Positions 1-8,862 of a stretch of 64,000 nucleotides of DNA are shown piece after piece; the stretch's first letter is position 1, and the number at the start of each line of letters is the position of its first letter. This DNA comes from an uncultured Chitinophaga sp. (GTDB taxonomy: Bacteria; Bacteroidota; Bacteroidia; Cytophagales; Cyclobacteriaceae). Below the pieces are notes generated by a model, which did no database searches, had not been told where the DNA came from, and saw only the letters and a list, made by a program, of their open reading frames with translations. Location: assembly GCA_902168205.1 (NCBI GenBank), contig CABHOK010000003.1, forward strand, positions 1,922,001-1,986,000. The letters run 5' to 3'. A program made the translations under genes and the position numbers.

Positions 1-334
1 CAGAGCCGTTGAAGCCTTTCGCTATATCCCACGGTAAACCTTTTTCTTTTGCTTTCTGCTGCAGGTCACGGGCCGTAAAATCTATGCCGATACCGATTGC
101 ATCGTAATACTTGTTTGCAAATTTCTCCTGTATATTTTTTCCTTCCTTGCAGATGCGAAGTACAAGTTCAACTTCATGATGAATATCGTTGGAAAAATCC
201 GGAAGATAGAACGGAGCGTTGTTTCGTAGTATGGCTGTGTCGGGCTTGGTAAAAATTACAGGCTCGTCAGGGCGCTCGTTGTTAAGTTCCTTAATGTGCT
301 CAGCATAATTTCGTCCGATGGCAAAAATTCTCAT
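1..334 (-). CDS. Fumarylacetoacetate hydrolase (FAH) family protein, N-terminal part
   Basis: The gene is cut by the left edge of the window, leaving about 111 N-terminal residues. The product starts MRIFAIGRNYAEHIKEL, followed by FTKPDTAI, a HHEVELV segment and IGIDFTARDLQ. These are the usual N-terminal signatures of the FAH fold, where the EVE acidic pair contributes to the metal site. Family members are cytoplasmic metal-dependent enzymes that hydrolyse or decarboxylate beta-keto acids such as acylpyruvates or oxaloacetate. The substrate cannot be told from this fragment. The start is an ATG read leftwards from 334. The gene is divergent from the M48 peptidase gene. Confidence 0.8.
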   Translation of the reverse strand, partial: MRIFAIGRNYAEHIKELNNERPDEPVIFTKPDTAILRNNAPFYLPDFSNDIHHEVELVLRICKEGKNIQEKFANKYYDAIGIGIDFTARDLQQKAKEKGLPWDIAKGFNGS

Positions 335-510
335 AAAGTGCTATCTTTTAATTGATGGTTACAGGGTATATAGTTGTGGAGAAAATGCAGCGATGCTGAA
401 GTGCTGTCTGATGCCTGATCAGAATTACTGTTCATCGTGCAAAATTCATTTCTGCCTCAATATGAATAACTTTTGGCACGAATTTATAAAACAATACACG
501 AGTGGTTTTG

Positions 511-518
511 TATTTTTG
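511..518 (+). promoter_or_regulatory. Candidate -7 element upstream of the M48 peptidase gene
   Basis: TATTTTTG fits the Bacteroidota -7 consensus TAnnTTTG and lies 21 bases before the ATG at 540. I see no clear TTTG at the expected -33 distance, so this is a partial match. It supports 540 rather than an upstream codon as the translation start. Confidence 0.4.
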
Positions 519-539
519 ACCAAAATAAATTCACCTAGT

Positions 540-1337
540 ATGTGGAAGAAAATATTCATTTTCTCAATTGTTAGTTTAGTAATTTTTGCCTGTGCTAAAG
601 TTGCCGTAACAGGCCGTAATCAGTTAAGTCTTGTATCTAACTCCGAGATCATCCCGATGGCCGACCAGCAGTATGATGAAGTGCTGAAGAAAGGTCCGCT
701 CTCTACCAACCAGGAGCAAACGCAAATGGTAAAACGGGTTGGCGCACGTATACAAAAAGCTGTTGAAGAGTATATGGCGATGAACAATGCATCGTCTGAA
801 CTGGCCGGCTTCGCGTGGGAGTTCAACCTCATCGATGATCCTAAAACTGTAAACGCCTGGTGTATGCCGGGTGGTAAAGTTGCTTTTTATACCGGTATTA
901 TGCCGATCTGTAAAGATGAAACCGGTATAGCGGTGGTAATGGGGCATGAAGTAGCGCACGCTATAGCAAACCATGGTCGCGAGCGCATGAGCCAACAAAT
1001 GCTCGCGCAATACGGACTGAGTACATTAGGCGCTGTGATAGGACAAAACCCTACGGCTGGCAAAGAATTACTGATGCAGGCAGTCGGTGCCGGTACAAAT
1101 ATAGGTATGCTGAAATTCAGCCGTGAACACGAGTCTGAAGCCGATCATATAGGTTTGATCTTCATGGCAATGGCTGGTTACGATCCGAATGCAGCACCTA
1201 AATTCTGGGAGCGCATGACGGAGGCAAGCGGTGGCCAGGCTCCCCCTGAGTTTCTTTCAACACACCCTTCGCACGCTACGCGTATCAATGATCTGAAAGG
1301 ATGGATACCGGAGGCGCAGAAGTACTATAAGAAATAG
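540..1337 (+). CDS. M48 family metallopeptidase, lipoprotein
   Basis: A 265-residue zinc metallopeptidase with GHEVAHAIANHG (HExxH zinc site) and a downstream FSREHESEADHIG segment supplying the third zinc ligand, as in M48 peptidases of the BepA/LoiP type. The N terminus MWKKIFIFSIVSLVIFAC looks like a lipoprotein signal ending at Cys18, so the enzyme probably sits in the periplasm facing one of the membranes. LoiP/BepA relatives degrade misfolded outer-membrane proteins; that role here is inferred from family. The reading frame stays open upstream to 318, but the ATG at 540 is preferred because it gives a proper signal peptide and follows a -7-like element. No membrane domain of the HtpX type is present. 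Confidence 0.88.
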   Translation: MWKKIFIFSIVSLVIFACAKVAVTGRNQLSLVSNSEIIPMADQQYDEVLKKGPLSTNQEQTQMVKRVGARIQKAVEEYMAMNNASSELAGFAWEFNLIDDPKTVNAWCMPGGKVAFYTGIMPICKDETGIAVVMGHEVAHAIANHGRERMSQQMLAQYGLSTLGAVIGQNPTAGKELLMQAVGAGTNIGMLKFSREHESEADHIGLIFMAMAGYDPNAAPKFWERMTEASGGQAPPEFLSTHPSHATRINDLKGWIPEAQKYYKK

Positions 1338-1411
1338 AAAGAAAGAAGTCAGGAGTAAGAAGTAAGAAGCCTGGCGGAGAACGTAACACGTAATTAACTT
1401 AAAATAATAGC

Positions 1412-2050
1412 ATGGTATATCGCGCTATAGTAGGGCTGACACTGGTTTTTGCAGTGTCAGCTTTTTCTTTTCAGGTTGTTGCCCAGCAGGCAGATGATGC
1501 TGCGTTGAAAGAGATTAACGAGCACCGGAAGAAACAGCAAAGTGAATTTCGCGATCCGGATAAATCTCCGTTGGACAAGAAAGAGCGCAGGAAGTTTAAG
1601 GGACTTAATTACTATCCGATCGATCTCAACTTTCGTGTAAAGGCTACATTCGTGAAAAATGAAGCTCCGGTGTTGTTTAAAATGAAAACAACCACTACGC
1701 GTTTACCCGACTATGTAAAGTATGGCGATATATACTTTCTGCTGGATGGTGAAGATTATAAACTGGAAGTATATCAAAGCCAGGATTTACTAAAGCGTCC
1801 GGGGTATGAAGACTATCTCTTTATTCCATTTACGGATGAGACCAACGGAAAAGATACTTATGACGTAGGTCGTTACCTCGAGTTTCGTATACCCACGGGT
1901 GAAGAGGTGATTATTGATTTTAATAAGGCGTATAACCCGTACTGCAGCTATAGCGACAAGTACTCATGCCCCATACCTCCGGAAGTAAATCATTTGCCGC
2001 TGGAGATCAAGGCAGGAGAGAAGAAGTATAAAACTGGTTTACTGCACTGA
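1412..2050 (+). CDS. DUF1684 domain-containing protein, exported
   Basis: A 212-residue protein with a signal peptide (cleavage probably after VVAQ near residue 25). The body carries the DUF1684 pattern: an EFRDPDKSPL segment, a YYPIDLNFRVKA strand, YGDIYFLLDGEDYKLEVYQ, FIPFTDETNGKDTY, GRYLEFRIP and the C-terminal DFNKAYNPYCSYSDKYSCPIPP motif with two cysteines. The function of DUF1684 is unknown. It lies 74 bp after the M48 gene on the same strand and may be cotranscribed. Its TGA abuts directly the stop of the convergent exonuclease gene, leaving no room for a terminator between them. Confidence 0.85.
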   Translation: MVYRAIVGLTLVFAVSAFSFQVVAQQADDAALKEINEHRKKQQSEFRDPDKSPLDKKERRKFKGLNYYPIDLNFRVKATFVKNEAPVLFKMKTTTTRLPDYVKYGDIYFLLDGEDYKLEVYQSQDLLKRPGYEDYLFIPFTDETNGKDTYDVGRYLEFRIPTGEEVIIDFNKAYNPYCSYSDKYSCPIPPEVNHLPLEIKAGEKKYKTGLLH

Positions 2051-2854
2051 TTATTTTTTGAACGAGCGGAGTTTTATCTCGGTAAGCTTACGCTTGGTGT
2101 CCATCGGGAAATCTCCGTTCATCATCCAGTCGTAATAGCTTGGTTCTTCCTTGAACACTTGCGTTACGACTTTATTTTTATGCTTGCCGAAGTTGAAAAC
2201 TTCCAGACCTTTATCGTTCATCACCATGCGCCCCGCGAGGTCAACCAGATCGGAAACGGTAAGTTTACTCAACGTGTCAACATCGTTTCGGATCTCACCG
2301 ATCTTGCGCTCCAGACTGTCCGTTACATCTTTACCTTCGTAGCGTTCAATCTGCGCCAGCAACACTTCCATGGTGGCTTCGGTATCGGCTTCAGCCGTGT
2401 GTGAATTTACGAGGTCTTTGGTTGTATAGAATTTATAGGCAGCAGAAAGCGTACGCTTCTCCATCAGGTGAAATATTTTCTGCGCGTCAATGATCTTTCT
2501 GCGGCTGTAATCAAACTCTACATCGCAGCGCAGAAATTCTTCTACCAGCATCGGTATATCAAACTTCATCACGTTGAAGCCCGCTAGATCAGCACCTTCC
2601 ATAAAGCGGGCGTAATCTTTTGCTACCTCTTTAAAGGTGGGCTTGTCTTTAACATCTTCATCGCGCAAACCATGAAACACCGTTGACTCTGCGGGTATGG
2701 GAATCGTAGGATTCAGTACGTTGGCTTTGCGTAATACTTCACCGTTCGGCATCATCTTGATAACAGCGATCTCCAGTATGCGATCTTGTGTTATGTTCGT
2801 GCCGGTGGTTTCAAGATCAAAGATGCAGAGCGGGTTGCGTAGATTTAATTTCAT
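2051..2854 (-). CDS. DEDDh 3'-5' exonuclease (DnaQ-like) with C-terminal extension
   Basis: A 267-residue protein. Residues 8-170 form an RNase H-fold exonuclease: FDLETTGT (Exo I, Asp13/Glu15), AGFNVMKFDIPMLVEEF (Exo II) and HTAEADTEATMEVL (Exo III, the HxAxxD pattern that defines the DEDDh class). All four metal-binding acids and the catalytic histidine are visible. A C-terminal segment with FNFGKHKNKVVTQVF and YYDWMMNGDFP resembles the small domain often attached to exonucleases of this kind. It probably acts in DNA repair or proofreading; whether it joins the polymerase III core cannot be judged from sequence. It lies 66 bp downstream of mpl on the same strand. Confidence 0.85.
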   Translation of the reverse strand: MKLNLRNPLCIFDLETTGTNITQDRILEIAVIKMMPNGEVLRKANVLNPTIPIPAESTVFHGLRDEDVKDKPTFKEVAKDYARFMEGADLAGFNVMKFDIPMLVEEFLRCDVEFDYSRRKIIDAQKIFHLMEKRTLSAAYKFYTTKDLVNSHTAEADTEATMEVLLAQIERYEGKDVTDSLERKIGEIRNDVDTLSKLTVSDLVDLAGRMVMNDKGLEVFNFGKHKNKVVTQVFKEEPSYYDWMMNGDFPMDTKRKLTEIKLRSFKK

Positions 2855-2920
2855 GGTTATACACGTGAGTGCGTGTTACCACGCACTCCAAAATTTTCAG
2901 GTATAGTTTTAAGGAAGCAA

Positions 2921-4294
2921 TCAGGATAAGATTTTTTCCGACAAGGCAGGAATATTAATTCCGCCAAAATTACCGGAGCTCATCATGAGCAGGTTCTTGT
3001 TCTTCCAATTTTGTTTTTCCAGGAAGGCCTGAAGTTCATTGGCATCGGTAAATACCTGCATGCCATTGGAAGCAAACGCTGAACGTACATCATCTACGGA
3101 TATAGCTTCCAGGTTTTTATCTTTTACTTTATCAGGGTTGAAGTATACCACCTGTGTTTGCGCAGCTTTCATGCTGTCTTTATACTGGGGAAGAAACTTT
3201 TTATTCAGACTGCTATAGGTGTGCAACTCCAGGCAGGCAACGAGGTCGCGCGAAGGATAAAATTCCTTCATCGCTTTTACGGTTGCTTTCACTTTGGAAG
3301 GTGCATGTGCAAAGTCTTTGTATACTGTAGACGTTGTGTTGTCGAATACTTTTTGCAGTCGGCCGGCAGCGCCTTCAAAGCTTGCTATAGCTTCAAAGAA
3401 CTGTTCCTGAGTTATACCAATTTTCTTCAATACCTCCTTAGCTGCGCTGAGGTTCTGGAAGTTATGGTTGCCGAAGACCTTGATCGGTGTACGTTCCTTG
3501 CCATTGGTAAGGAAGAAATGACCGTTGTTATCCGAAGCGTGTCCGTGACTTTTATAGGTTATCTCCTGTACATCAGCGCGTTCTTTCTTACCGATCATCA
3601 GCGCCATGGAATCCTGCTCGCAATATATCAGAATTCCTCCTTTCGGAGTCTGGTCTGCAAACAGATCGAACTGGCGTACATACTCTTCTTCCGAAGGGAA
3701 TACATTTACGTGATCCCACGCTATGCCGGTAATAACACCGATGTGATGTTGGTACTTGAGGAATTTAGGAGTAGGATCAAGCGGTGAACACAAATATTCA
3801 TCGCCTTCAATAATAATAATAGGAGCGTTGGAAAGACGAACGGTGTATTCTATACCTGGCACCTTGGCTCCGATAATATAATCGAACTTACGCTTGAAAT
3901 AATTGAGTACGTGTATGATAATTGCCGTGGTAGTAGTTTTACCATGACTGCCTGAAATAACAATACGTTGTTTATCACGCGACTGCTCGTAGATATATTC
4001 CGGGAACGAAAGAATTTTAAGTCCAAGTTGTTGGGCTTTAAGTAATTCAGGGTTGTCTTTCCGGGCGTGCATGCCGAGCACGACTACATCTAACGAAGAT
4101 GTTATTAACTCGGGGAACCAACCTTCTTTCTCAGGAAGTAATCCGTGTTTTGTTAAAGTTGAACGTGAAGGCTCGAAGATCTCATCGTCAGACCCGCTTA
4201 CATCATGACCGGCCTCCTTCAAAGCAATGGCCAGGTTGTGCATAACACTTCCTCCAATCGCTATAAAATGTACTCTTTGCTTTTTAGTATGCAT
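2921..4294 (-). CDS. mpl: UDP-N-acetylmuramate:L-alanyl-gamma-D-glutamyl-meso-diaminopimelate ligase
   Basis: A 457-residue Mur-ligase family enzyme. The N-terminal UDP-binding fold starts RVHFIAIGGSVMHNLAIALK, with the serine/methionine pattern typical of Mpl rather than MurC. The ATP-binding loop GSHGKTTTT lies at residues 115-123, then EGDEYLCSPLDPTPKF and the C-terminal DFAHAPSKVKATVKAM. Mpl attaches tripeptide recovered from old peptidoglycan to UDP-MurNAc in the cytoplasm, saving precursor synthesis. The length matches known Mpl proteins. MurC is the main alternative, but its N-terminal GIGG(I/A)GMSG loop is absent. Confidence 0.85.
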   Translation of the reverse strand: MHTKKQRVHFIAIGGSVMHNLAIALKEAGHDVSGSDDEIFEPSRSTLTKHGLLPEKEGWFPELITSSLDVVVLGMHARKDNPELLKAQQLGLKILSFPEYIYEQSRDKQRIVISGSHGKTTTTAIIIHVLNYFKRKFDYIIGAKVPGIEYTVRLSNAPIIIIEGDEYLCSPLDPTPKFLKYQHHIGVITGIAWDHVNVFPSEEEYVRQFDLFADQTPKGGILIYCEQDSMALMIGKKERADVQEITYKSHGHASDNNGHFFLTNGKERTPIKVFGNHNFQNLSAAKEVLKKIGITQEQFFEAIASFEGAAGRLQKVFDNTTSTVYKDFAHAPSKVKATVKAMKEFYPSRDLVACLELHTYSSLNKKFLPQYKDSMKAAQTQVVYFNPDKVKDKNLEAISVDDVRSAFASNGMQVFTDANELQAFLEKQNWKNKNLLMMSSGNFGGINIPALSEKILS

Positions 4295-4547
4295 CTGGAA
4301 AGCATGAATTCCGGTTTTAAAATAAAGGAAAATGTTTGTTCTTTAAAAATCCAATTGATCAACGCCCGCTTTGTGACCGCTATATATAATTATTTTTTTC
4401 AATCAGTCTAACACACACAGCACAATAAACTTGTTACTTGTACACAATTAAATTGTTAGTACTTTGTTAATAGTTTGTGTAGATAGTGAATGCGAAGGGT
4501 TGTACGTTTGTCGCCCCTAAATAAAAAACACGTACAACAACCACTGT
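4295..4547. other. Divergent spacer between mpl and dnaB
   Basis: This 253-bp AT-rich spacer must hold the promoters of both neighbours. On the plus strand TACGTTTG (4503-4510) fits the -7 consensus, with TTTG at 4474-4477 as a possible -33 element, but the 25-base spacing is longer than usual. No RNA gene, long repeat or ORF with coding character was seen. Confidence 0.4.
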
Positions 4548-6086
4548 ATGGAGCAAGGAAGATCAACGTCCCTGAGGCTAGGTAGCAAGGCCAACAAATT
4601 ATTACCGAGAGATATCTCGGAAAGTTTAGGAAAGTTACCGCCTCAGGCACTTGATCTTGAAGAAACTGTATTGGGTGCTCTCATGCTCGAGAAGAATGCA
4701 CTCAACGCGGTGGTAGAATTCCTCAAGCCTGAACATTTTTATAAGGATGCGCATAAAGAAATATATGCTGGCATCATTGAGTTGTTCAAGGCATCCGAGC
4801 CTGTGGATATGCGTACCGTTGTACACCAGCTCCGGAAGAAAGGTAAGCTTGAGATCCTGGAAGGTAACGGTGCATACTATATTGCAGAGCTTACTTCCAA
4901 AGTCAGTTCGGCTGCCAACGTAGAGTATCATGCTCGTGTTATTGTAGAGATGGCAATCAAGCGCGAGCTTATTCAGATTGCTTCGCAGATTCAGCACGAT
5001 GCGTATGAGGATACAACGGATGTGTTTCAGCTACTTGACAAGACTGAGCAATCTGTTTTTGAAATCTCCGAGTCGAACCTGAAGAAGAACTACGACAACA
5101 TGCGAAACCTGATGGCACGTGCTATCCAGGAATTGCAGGTGTTGAAAGAACATAAAGATGGATTGACCGGTGTGCCCAGCGGATTTACCGAACTCGATCG
5201 TGTTACTTCCGGATGGCAACGTTCTGACCTTGTTATTATCGCGGCCCGTCCGGGTATGGGTAAAACTGCATTCGTGGTTTCTGCGTTGCGTAACGCAGCC
5301 GTTGAATTCAAGATACCGGTAGCGATCTTCTCGCTGGAGATGGCATCGATTCAGCTCGTAAACAGGATGATCTCTGCAGAAGCAGAACTTGAAAGTGAAA
5401 AGATCAAGAAAGGTAATCTGGCCGATCATGAGTGGAAACAGCTCGTACACAAAACAACCAAACTTACTACAGCACCAATCTTTATAGACGATACCCCGGC
5501 TATATCTATACTTGAACTTCGTGCGAAGTGCCGCAGGTTGAAAGCTGAACACGGTATACAGATTGTGGTGATCGACTACCTGCAGCTGATGAAAGGTGAT
5601 CAGGGCGGTAACCGCGAACAGGAGATCGCTTCCATCTCGCGTGCTTTGAAAGGTATAGCCAAAGAATTGAATGTGCCGGTGCTCGCACTGTCGCAGTTGA
5701 GTCGTAGCGTGGAAACCCGTGGTGGTGATAAACGTCCGCAGCTTTCTGACTTGCGTGAATCGGGATCTATCGAACAGGATGCCGATATCGTAATGTTCTT
5801 GTATCGTCCTGAATACTATAAAATTACTGTCGATGAAGATGGTATGCCGACACAAGGAACCGGTGAAGTAATTATAGCCAAGCACCGTAACGGTTCTACC
5901 GCCAACGTGAAGCTGAAGTTCATTGGTAAATATACCAAGTTCGCAGACCTTGACGGTCCTGCTTCGTACGACAATCCTTTCGGTGGTATGATCACCCGGG
6001 AGAGCCGTCTCAATTCGTTCAGCCCGGATGATGCGCCACAACTTCCACCTCCGCCATCCGCGAATGACGATGAAGCTCCGTTTTAA
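4548..6086 (+). CDS. dnaB: Replicative DNA helicase DnaB
   Basis: A 512-residue hexameric 5'-3' helicase that unwinds DNA at the replication fork. The N-terminal domain begins at PPQALDLEETVLGALML (primase-interacting bundle). The RecA-like domain has IIAARPGMGKTAFVVSAL (Walker A), SLEMASIQLVNRM, VVIDYLQLMKG (Walker B), ALSQLSRSVETRGGDKRPQLSDLRESGSIEQDAD (DnaB-specific segment with arginine finger) and IIAKHRNGSTANVKLKF. The C-terminal tail is acidic and proline-rich. No intein interrupts it. It is a single gene behind its own spacer; the ATG at 4548 follows an A-rich leader, as is usual in Bacteroidota. Confidence 0.97.
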   Translation: MEQGRSTSLRLGSKANKLLPRDISESLGKLPPQALDLEETVLGALMLEKNALNAVVEFLKPEHFYKDAHKEIYAGIIELFKASEPVDMRTVVHQLRKKGKLEILEGNGAYYIAELTSKVSSAANVEYHARVIVEMAIKRELIQIASQIQHDAYEDTTDVFQLLDKTEQSVFEISESNLKKNYDNMRNLMARAIQELQVLKEHKDGLTGVPSGFTELDRVTSGWQRSDLVIIAARPGMGKTAFVVSALRNAAVEFKIPVAIFSLEMASIQLVNRMISAEAELESEKIKKGNLADHEWKQLVHKTTKLTTAPIFIDDTPAISILELRAKCRRLKAEHGIQIVVIDYLQLMKGDQGGNREQEIASISRALKGIAKELNVPVLALSQLSRSVETRGGDKRPQLSDLRESGSIEQDADIVMFLYRPEYYKITVDEDGMPTQGTGEVIIAKHRNGSTANVKLKFIGKYTKFADLDGPASYDNPFGGMITRESRLNSFSPDDAPQLPPPPSANDDEAPF

Positions 6087-6132
6087 CAGGCAGGCTTAAT
6101 GCCGCCATGTAAACAGATTCTCGCTTCTTGAC

Positions 6133-6140
6133 TATTTTTG
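6133..6140 (+). promoter_or_regulatory. Candidate -7 element for the SprB-repeat lipoprotein gene
   Basis: TATTTTTG matches TAnnTTTG exactly. Transcription would start near 6147, downstream of the possible start codon at 6142, which supports the ATG at 6172. No convincing -33 TTTG was found. Confidence 0.45.
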
Positions 6141-6171
6141 CTTGTATAGTATAGCGTGTCAAGAAGCCTGC

Positions 6172-6963
6172 ATGAAAAACCTGTCTGTCCTTATTGTTCC
6201 TTTTATTTTACTGGTTTCGTGCGTAAGTCATGATCTGAACAAGACCGTTGACTGCAGTTTGTCTGATCTCAGCATAGAGCTCAACTCTGTTACCATGGCC
6301 ACCAGTTGCAGCACCACCGATGGCAGTATTTATATAGAGGTGAGCGGTGGTAAACAACCCTATGCCTACCTGCTGAACAACGAAGTTCAATCTTCCGGAA
6401 CCTTTACCAATTTACACGCAGGCATTTATAGTGTAGGTGTGCGCGATGCCAACGGCTGCGATACTGTTCTCACCAATATCACGGTGATGGCAAAAGACTT
6501 TTCCTTTACCACGCAGTTGGCAGCAGACGATCAATGCCTGTCGGATAACGGATCGATCACGATCGAAGTATCCGATGGTAATCCACCCTATAATTATAGT
6601 ATTGATGGCGGAGGATTTTCGGAGACCAATTCATTTTCAGGTTTGTCCAATGGCGATCATGTCATTATCGTAAGAGACAACCAGGAGTGTACCATCGCGC
6701 TGAACGTAACCGTACCCAGAGGGAGCACAGGCGTGAGCTGGACATCAGATATAAAACCGATCATTGAAAAGTCCTGCGCCATCAGCGGTTGTCATAATGG
6801 TATAACGCGCACCGATCTTCGTATCTATAGCAACGCTAAAAAACACGCAGCCGAAATAAAATCATTGACACGCAATCGCGACATGCCCTTCGATGGCTCC
6901 ATTTCGCAGAGTCAGATCGACTTGATCAGTTGCTGGGTGGATGATGGTGCACTTGATAACTGA
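6172..6963 (+). CDS. Lipoprotein with two SprB-type repeats and a C-terminal heme-like CxxxxCH motif
   Basis: A 263-residue protein. MKNLSVLIVPFILLVSC is a lipoprotein signal with the lipobox LVSC. Two SprB-type modules follow, each with DGSI(Y/T)IEVS(G/D)G-PPY-Y pattern and a closing V(R)D--(G/E)C, as found in gliding adhesins. The C-terminal 70 residues read IKPIIEKSCAISGCHNG, with CxxxxCH instead of the usual CxxCH, then a possible distal ligand in NRDMPFDG. This resembles cytochrome-like C-terminal domains common on Bacteroidota surface proteins. Heme attachment is not proven. The upstream ATG at 6142 would spoil the signal peptide. The gene stands alone between dnaB and a TPR protein gene. 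Confidence 0.7.
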   Translation: MKNLSVLIVPFILLVSCVSHDLNKTVDCSLSDLSIELNSVTMATSCSTTDGSIYIEVSGGKQPYAYLLNNEVQSSGTFTNLHAGIYSVGVRDANGCDTVLTNITVMAKDFSFTTQLAADDQCLSDNGSITIEVSDGNPPYNYSIDGGGFSETNSFSGLSNGDHVIIVRDNQECTIALNVTVPRGSTGVSWTSDIKPIIEKSCAISGCHNGITRTDLRIYSNAKKHAAEIKSLTRNRDMPFDGSISQSQIDLISCWVDDGALDN

Positions 6964-7045
6964 TAACGTCTATCGGAGGATATTTAATTTTATAGCCATG
7001 ATGCTTTAAGGTTGATTATTTATCTTTAAGGCAAAAATCCCTGGT

Positions 7046-8833
7046 ATGCTCCGATACTTTACCCTTCTCATTTGTGTACTATTTCTGTTACTGGGTGCGG
7101 CTCACGCGCAAGACAATCCGTATACCGATAGCGTTAAAGTAAATCTGAAAAACGCATCCTCCGCCCGTGAGAAGATCATCTGGCTGGGCGAACTCGCAAG
7201 ATTCTACCTGGTGGCCAACAGGCCGTTGTCGGATAAATATACCCAGGAAATGCAGCAGATAGCAGAAGAAAGTCGCGATCGTGAGCTTATTGTTCTATCA
7301 CAGCTAAATAACGCCAGAAGGTTTAGTAATTACACGGGGCAAGTGGAGAATATTAATGTCGCCCGGAATTTTTCGCTGAAAGCTGTTGAACTCGCAAAGG
7401 CAAATCACCTGCCCGAGTATGAAGCGTGGGCTTATATATACCTTGCACTTTGTGAACGGGAAAATTCAGACTACGACAAAGCACTGAGTTATAATAATCT
7501 TGCGTTGTCGCTGGCCTCTAACTCCAGTAATGATTCACTGCGGGTAAATACCTATATATCAATGGGCAACACCTATCTGGGGCGGAACGACAACATGCTG
7601 GCATTCCGGAATTATCTGCAGGCGCTGGATATAGCGGAGACAGAAACAAAGGATAATTTCGATTTGTTATGTGACGTATACCATGCTTTATCTACATTTT
7701 ACAGTAGTCTGGACGAGTGGGAAAAAGCAAAAGACTATATCTACAAAGCCAATGCTCTTACCTATAAATATAATAAGCGTTATGAACGGTTGAATAATTA
7801 TAATATGCTTGGGCGTATTTATTCGAAGAGTAAACAGTATGATCTTGCTCAAACTTTTTTTGATAAATCGCTGGCGCTTGCGGATACACTCAAATTCGAA
7901 CTCCTGAAACTTAATACATACGGTGGATTATTAAGTATGTATATAGCCCAGAAACAACCTGCCAAAACGTTAGAGTTTCTCCGGCAGCGTCCTGAGTTCC
8001 AGCGATTCTTAAAGAAGGCTGGCCTCGATTATGTGCTCGACCAGATACGCGGCATGGCCTATATAGATTTTGGTAAACTTGATTCTGCAGAATACTACCT
8101 GGCGAAAGCAGCACCTTTCTTTGAAAGTAAAGCCAATCGCATTAATAAGTACTGGTTCTATGATAACATGGGAACCCTCTATGAAAAAAAGAAAGACTAT
8201 CCGAAGTCACTGTTCTATTGGAAGAAGGCCGAGGCGATGAGCAATGAGATCGGAGACCTCGAACTGAAGATGGAAATATCCCAGCGACTGGACAGCCTGT
8301 ATCAGAAAAGTCAGGACTTCAGGAATGCCTATATATATAATAACCGATACCAGGTCTATAGCGACAGTCTGAGAACTCTGACAACCGAAAAAGATCTGAT
8401 GGTGCTGGAAGTTGAAAACGAAAATAAACGCAAGGAACGCGAAGCACTGCAGGCAGAAGAAGATACACGCACACGCCACAATATTCAATATATGGGTATA
8501 ACGGTGGCGATAGCTTGCGTATTTATATTGCTTACCATGTTTGGTATATTCCGTGTATCATCCACCACCATTCGTATACTCGGTTTCTTTGCCTTTATCT
8601 TTTTGTTCGAGTTTATTATTCTGCTGGCCGATCATGAAATACATCACTGGACACACGGTGAACCATGGAAGATCATGGCGATCAAAATCGTATTGATATC
8701 CATTTTGTTACCCCTGCATCATTACCTGGAAGAAAAAGTTATTCACTACCTCACGTCACGCAAGATGCTGGAGCTGAATAAAGCTGCGTTGTTCTCCAGA
8801 CTCATGCCGAAACGTGAGCCGGTGGAGGAGTAG
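7046..8833 (+). CDS. Exported TPR protein with C-terminal transmembrane segments
   Basis: A 595-residue protein with a signal peptide (MLRYFTLLICVLFLLLGAAHAQ). About residues 30-430 are tetratricopeptide repeats of the sensor type, with repeated A/Y positions such as AWAYIYLALCERENSDYDKALSY and YNMLGRIYSKSKQYDLAQTFF. A short coiled coil (LEVENENKRKEREALQAEEDTR) precedes a cluster of hydrophobic segments (about residues 485-570) including YMGITVAIACVFILLTMFGIF and ILGFFAFIFLFEFIILLAD. This layout resembles Bacteroidota TPR histidine kinases, but the kinase domain is missing and the protein ends after a HHYLEEKVIHYL segment. The TPRs should lie in the periplasm. The function is unknown. Confidence 0.7.
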   Translation: MLRYFTLLICVLFLLLGAAHAQDNPYTDSVKVNLKNASSAREKIIWLGELARFYLVANRPLSDKYTQEMQQIAEESRDRELIVLSQLNNARRFSNYTGQVENINVARNFSLKAVELAKANHLPEYEAWAYIYLALCERENSDYDKALSYNNLALSLASNSSNDSLRVNTYISMGNTYLGRNDNMLAFRNYLQALDIAETETKDNFDLLCDVYHALSTFYSSLDEWEKAKDYIYKANALTYKYNKRYERLNNYNMLGRIYSKSKQYDLAQTFFDKSLALADTLKFELLKLNTYGGLLSMYIAQKQPAKTLEFLRQRPEFQRFLKKAGLDYVLDQIRGMAYIDFGKLDSAEYYLAKAAPFFESKANRINKYWFYDNMGTLYEKKKDYPKSLFYWKKAEAMSNEIGDLELKMEISQRLDSLYQKSQDFRNAYIYNNRYQVYSDSLRTLTTEKDLMVLEVENENKRKEREALQAEEDTRTRHNIQYMGITVAIACVFILLTMFGIFRVSSTTIRILGFFAFIFLFEFIILLADHEIHHWTHGEPWKIMAIKIVLISILLPLHHYLEEKVIHYLTSRKMLELNKAALFSRLMPKREPVEE

Positions 8834-8862
8834 ACTTTCTGCTGACATACTATAGAAAAGGA

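Noticed and set aside
473-500. Sigma-54 promoter (TGGCACG upstream of the M48 gene)
   Set aside because: The -24-like TGGCACG is not followed by a TTGC element at the required distance.
318-539. Upstream extension of the M48 peptidase reading frame
   Set aside because: It overlaps the divergent FAH start, has no coding character, precedes a -7-like element, and would bury the lipoprotein signal that begins at 540.
4295-4547. Replication origin next to dnaB
   Set aside because: No cluster of DnaA-box-like words or dnaA/dnaN genes was seen; dnaB position alone is not evidence.
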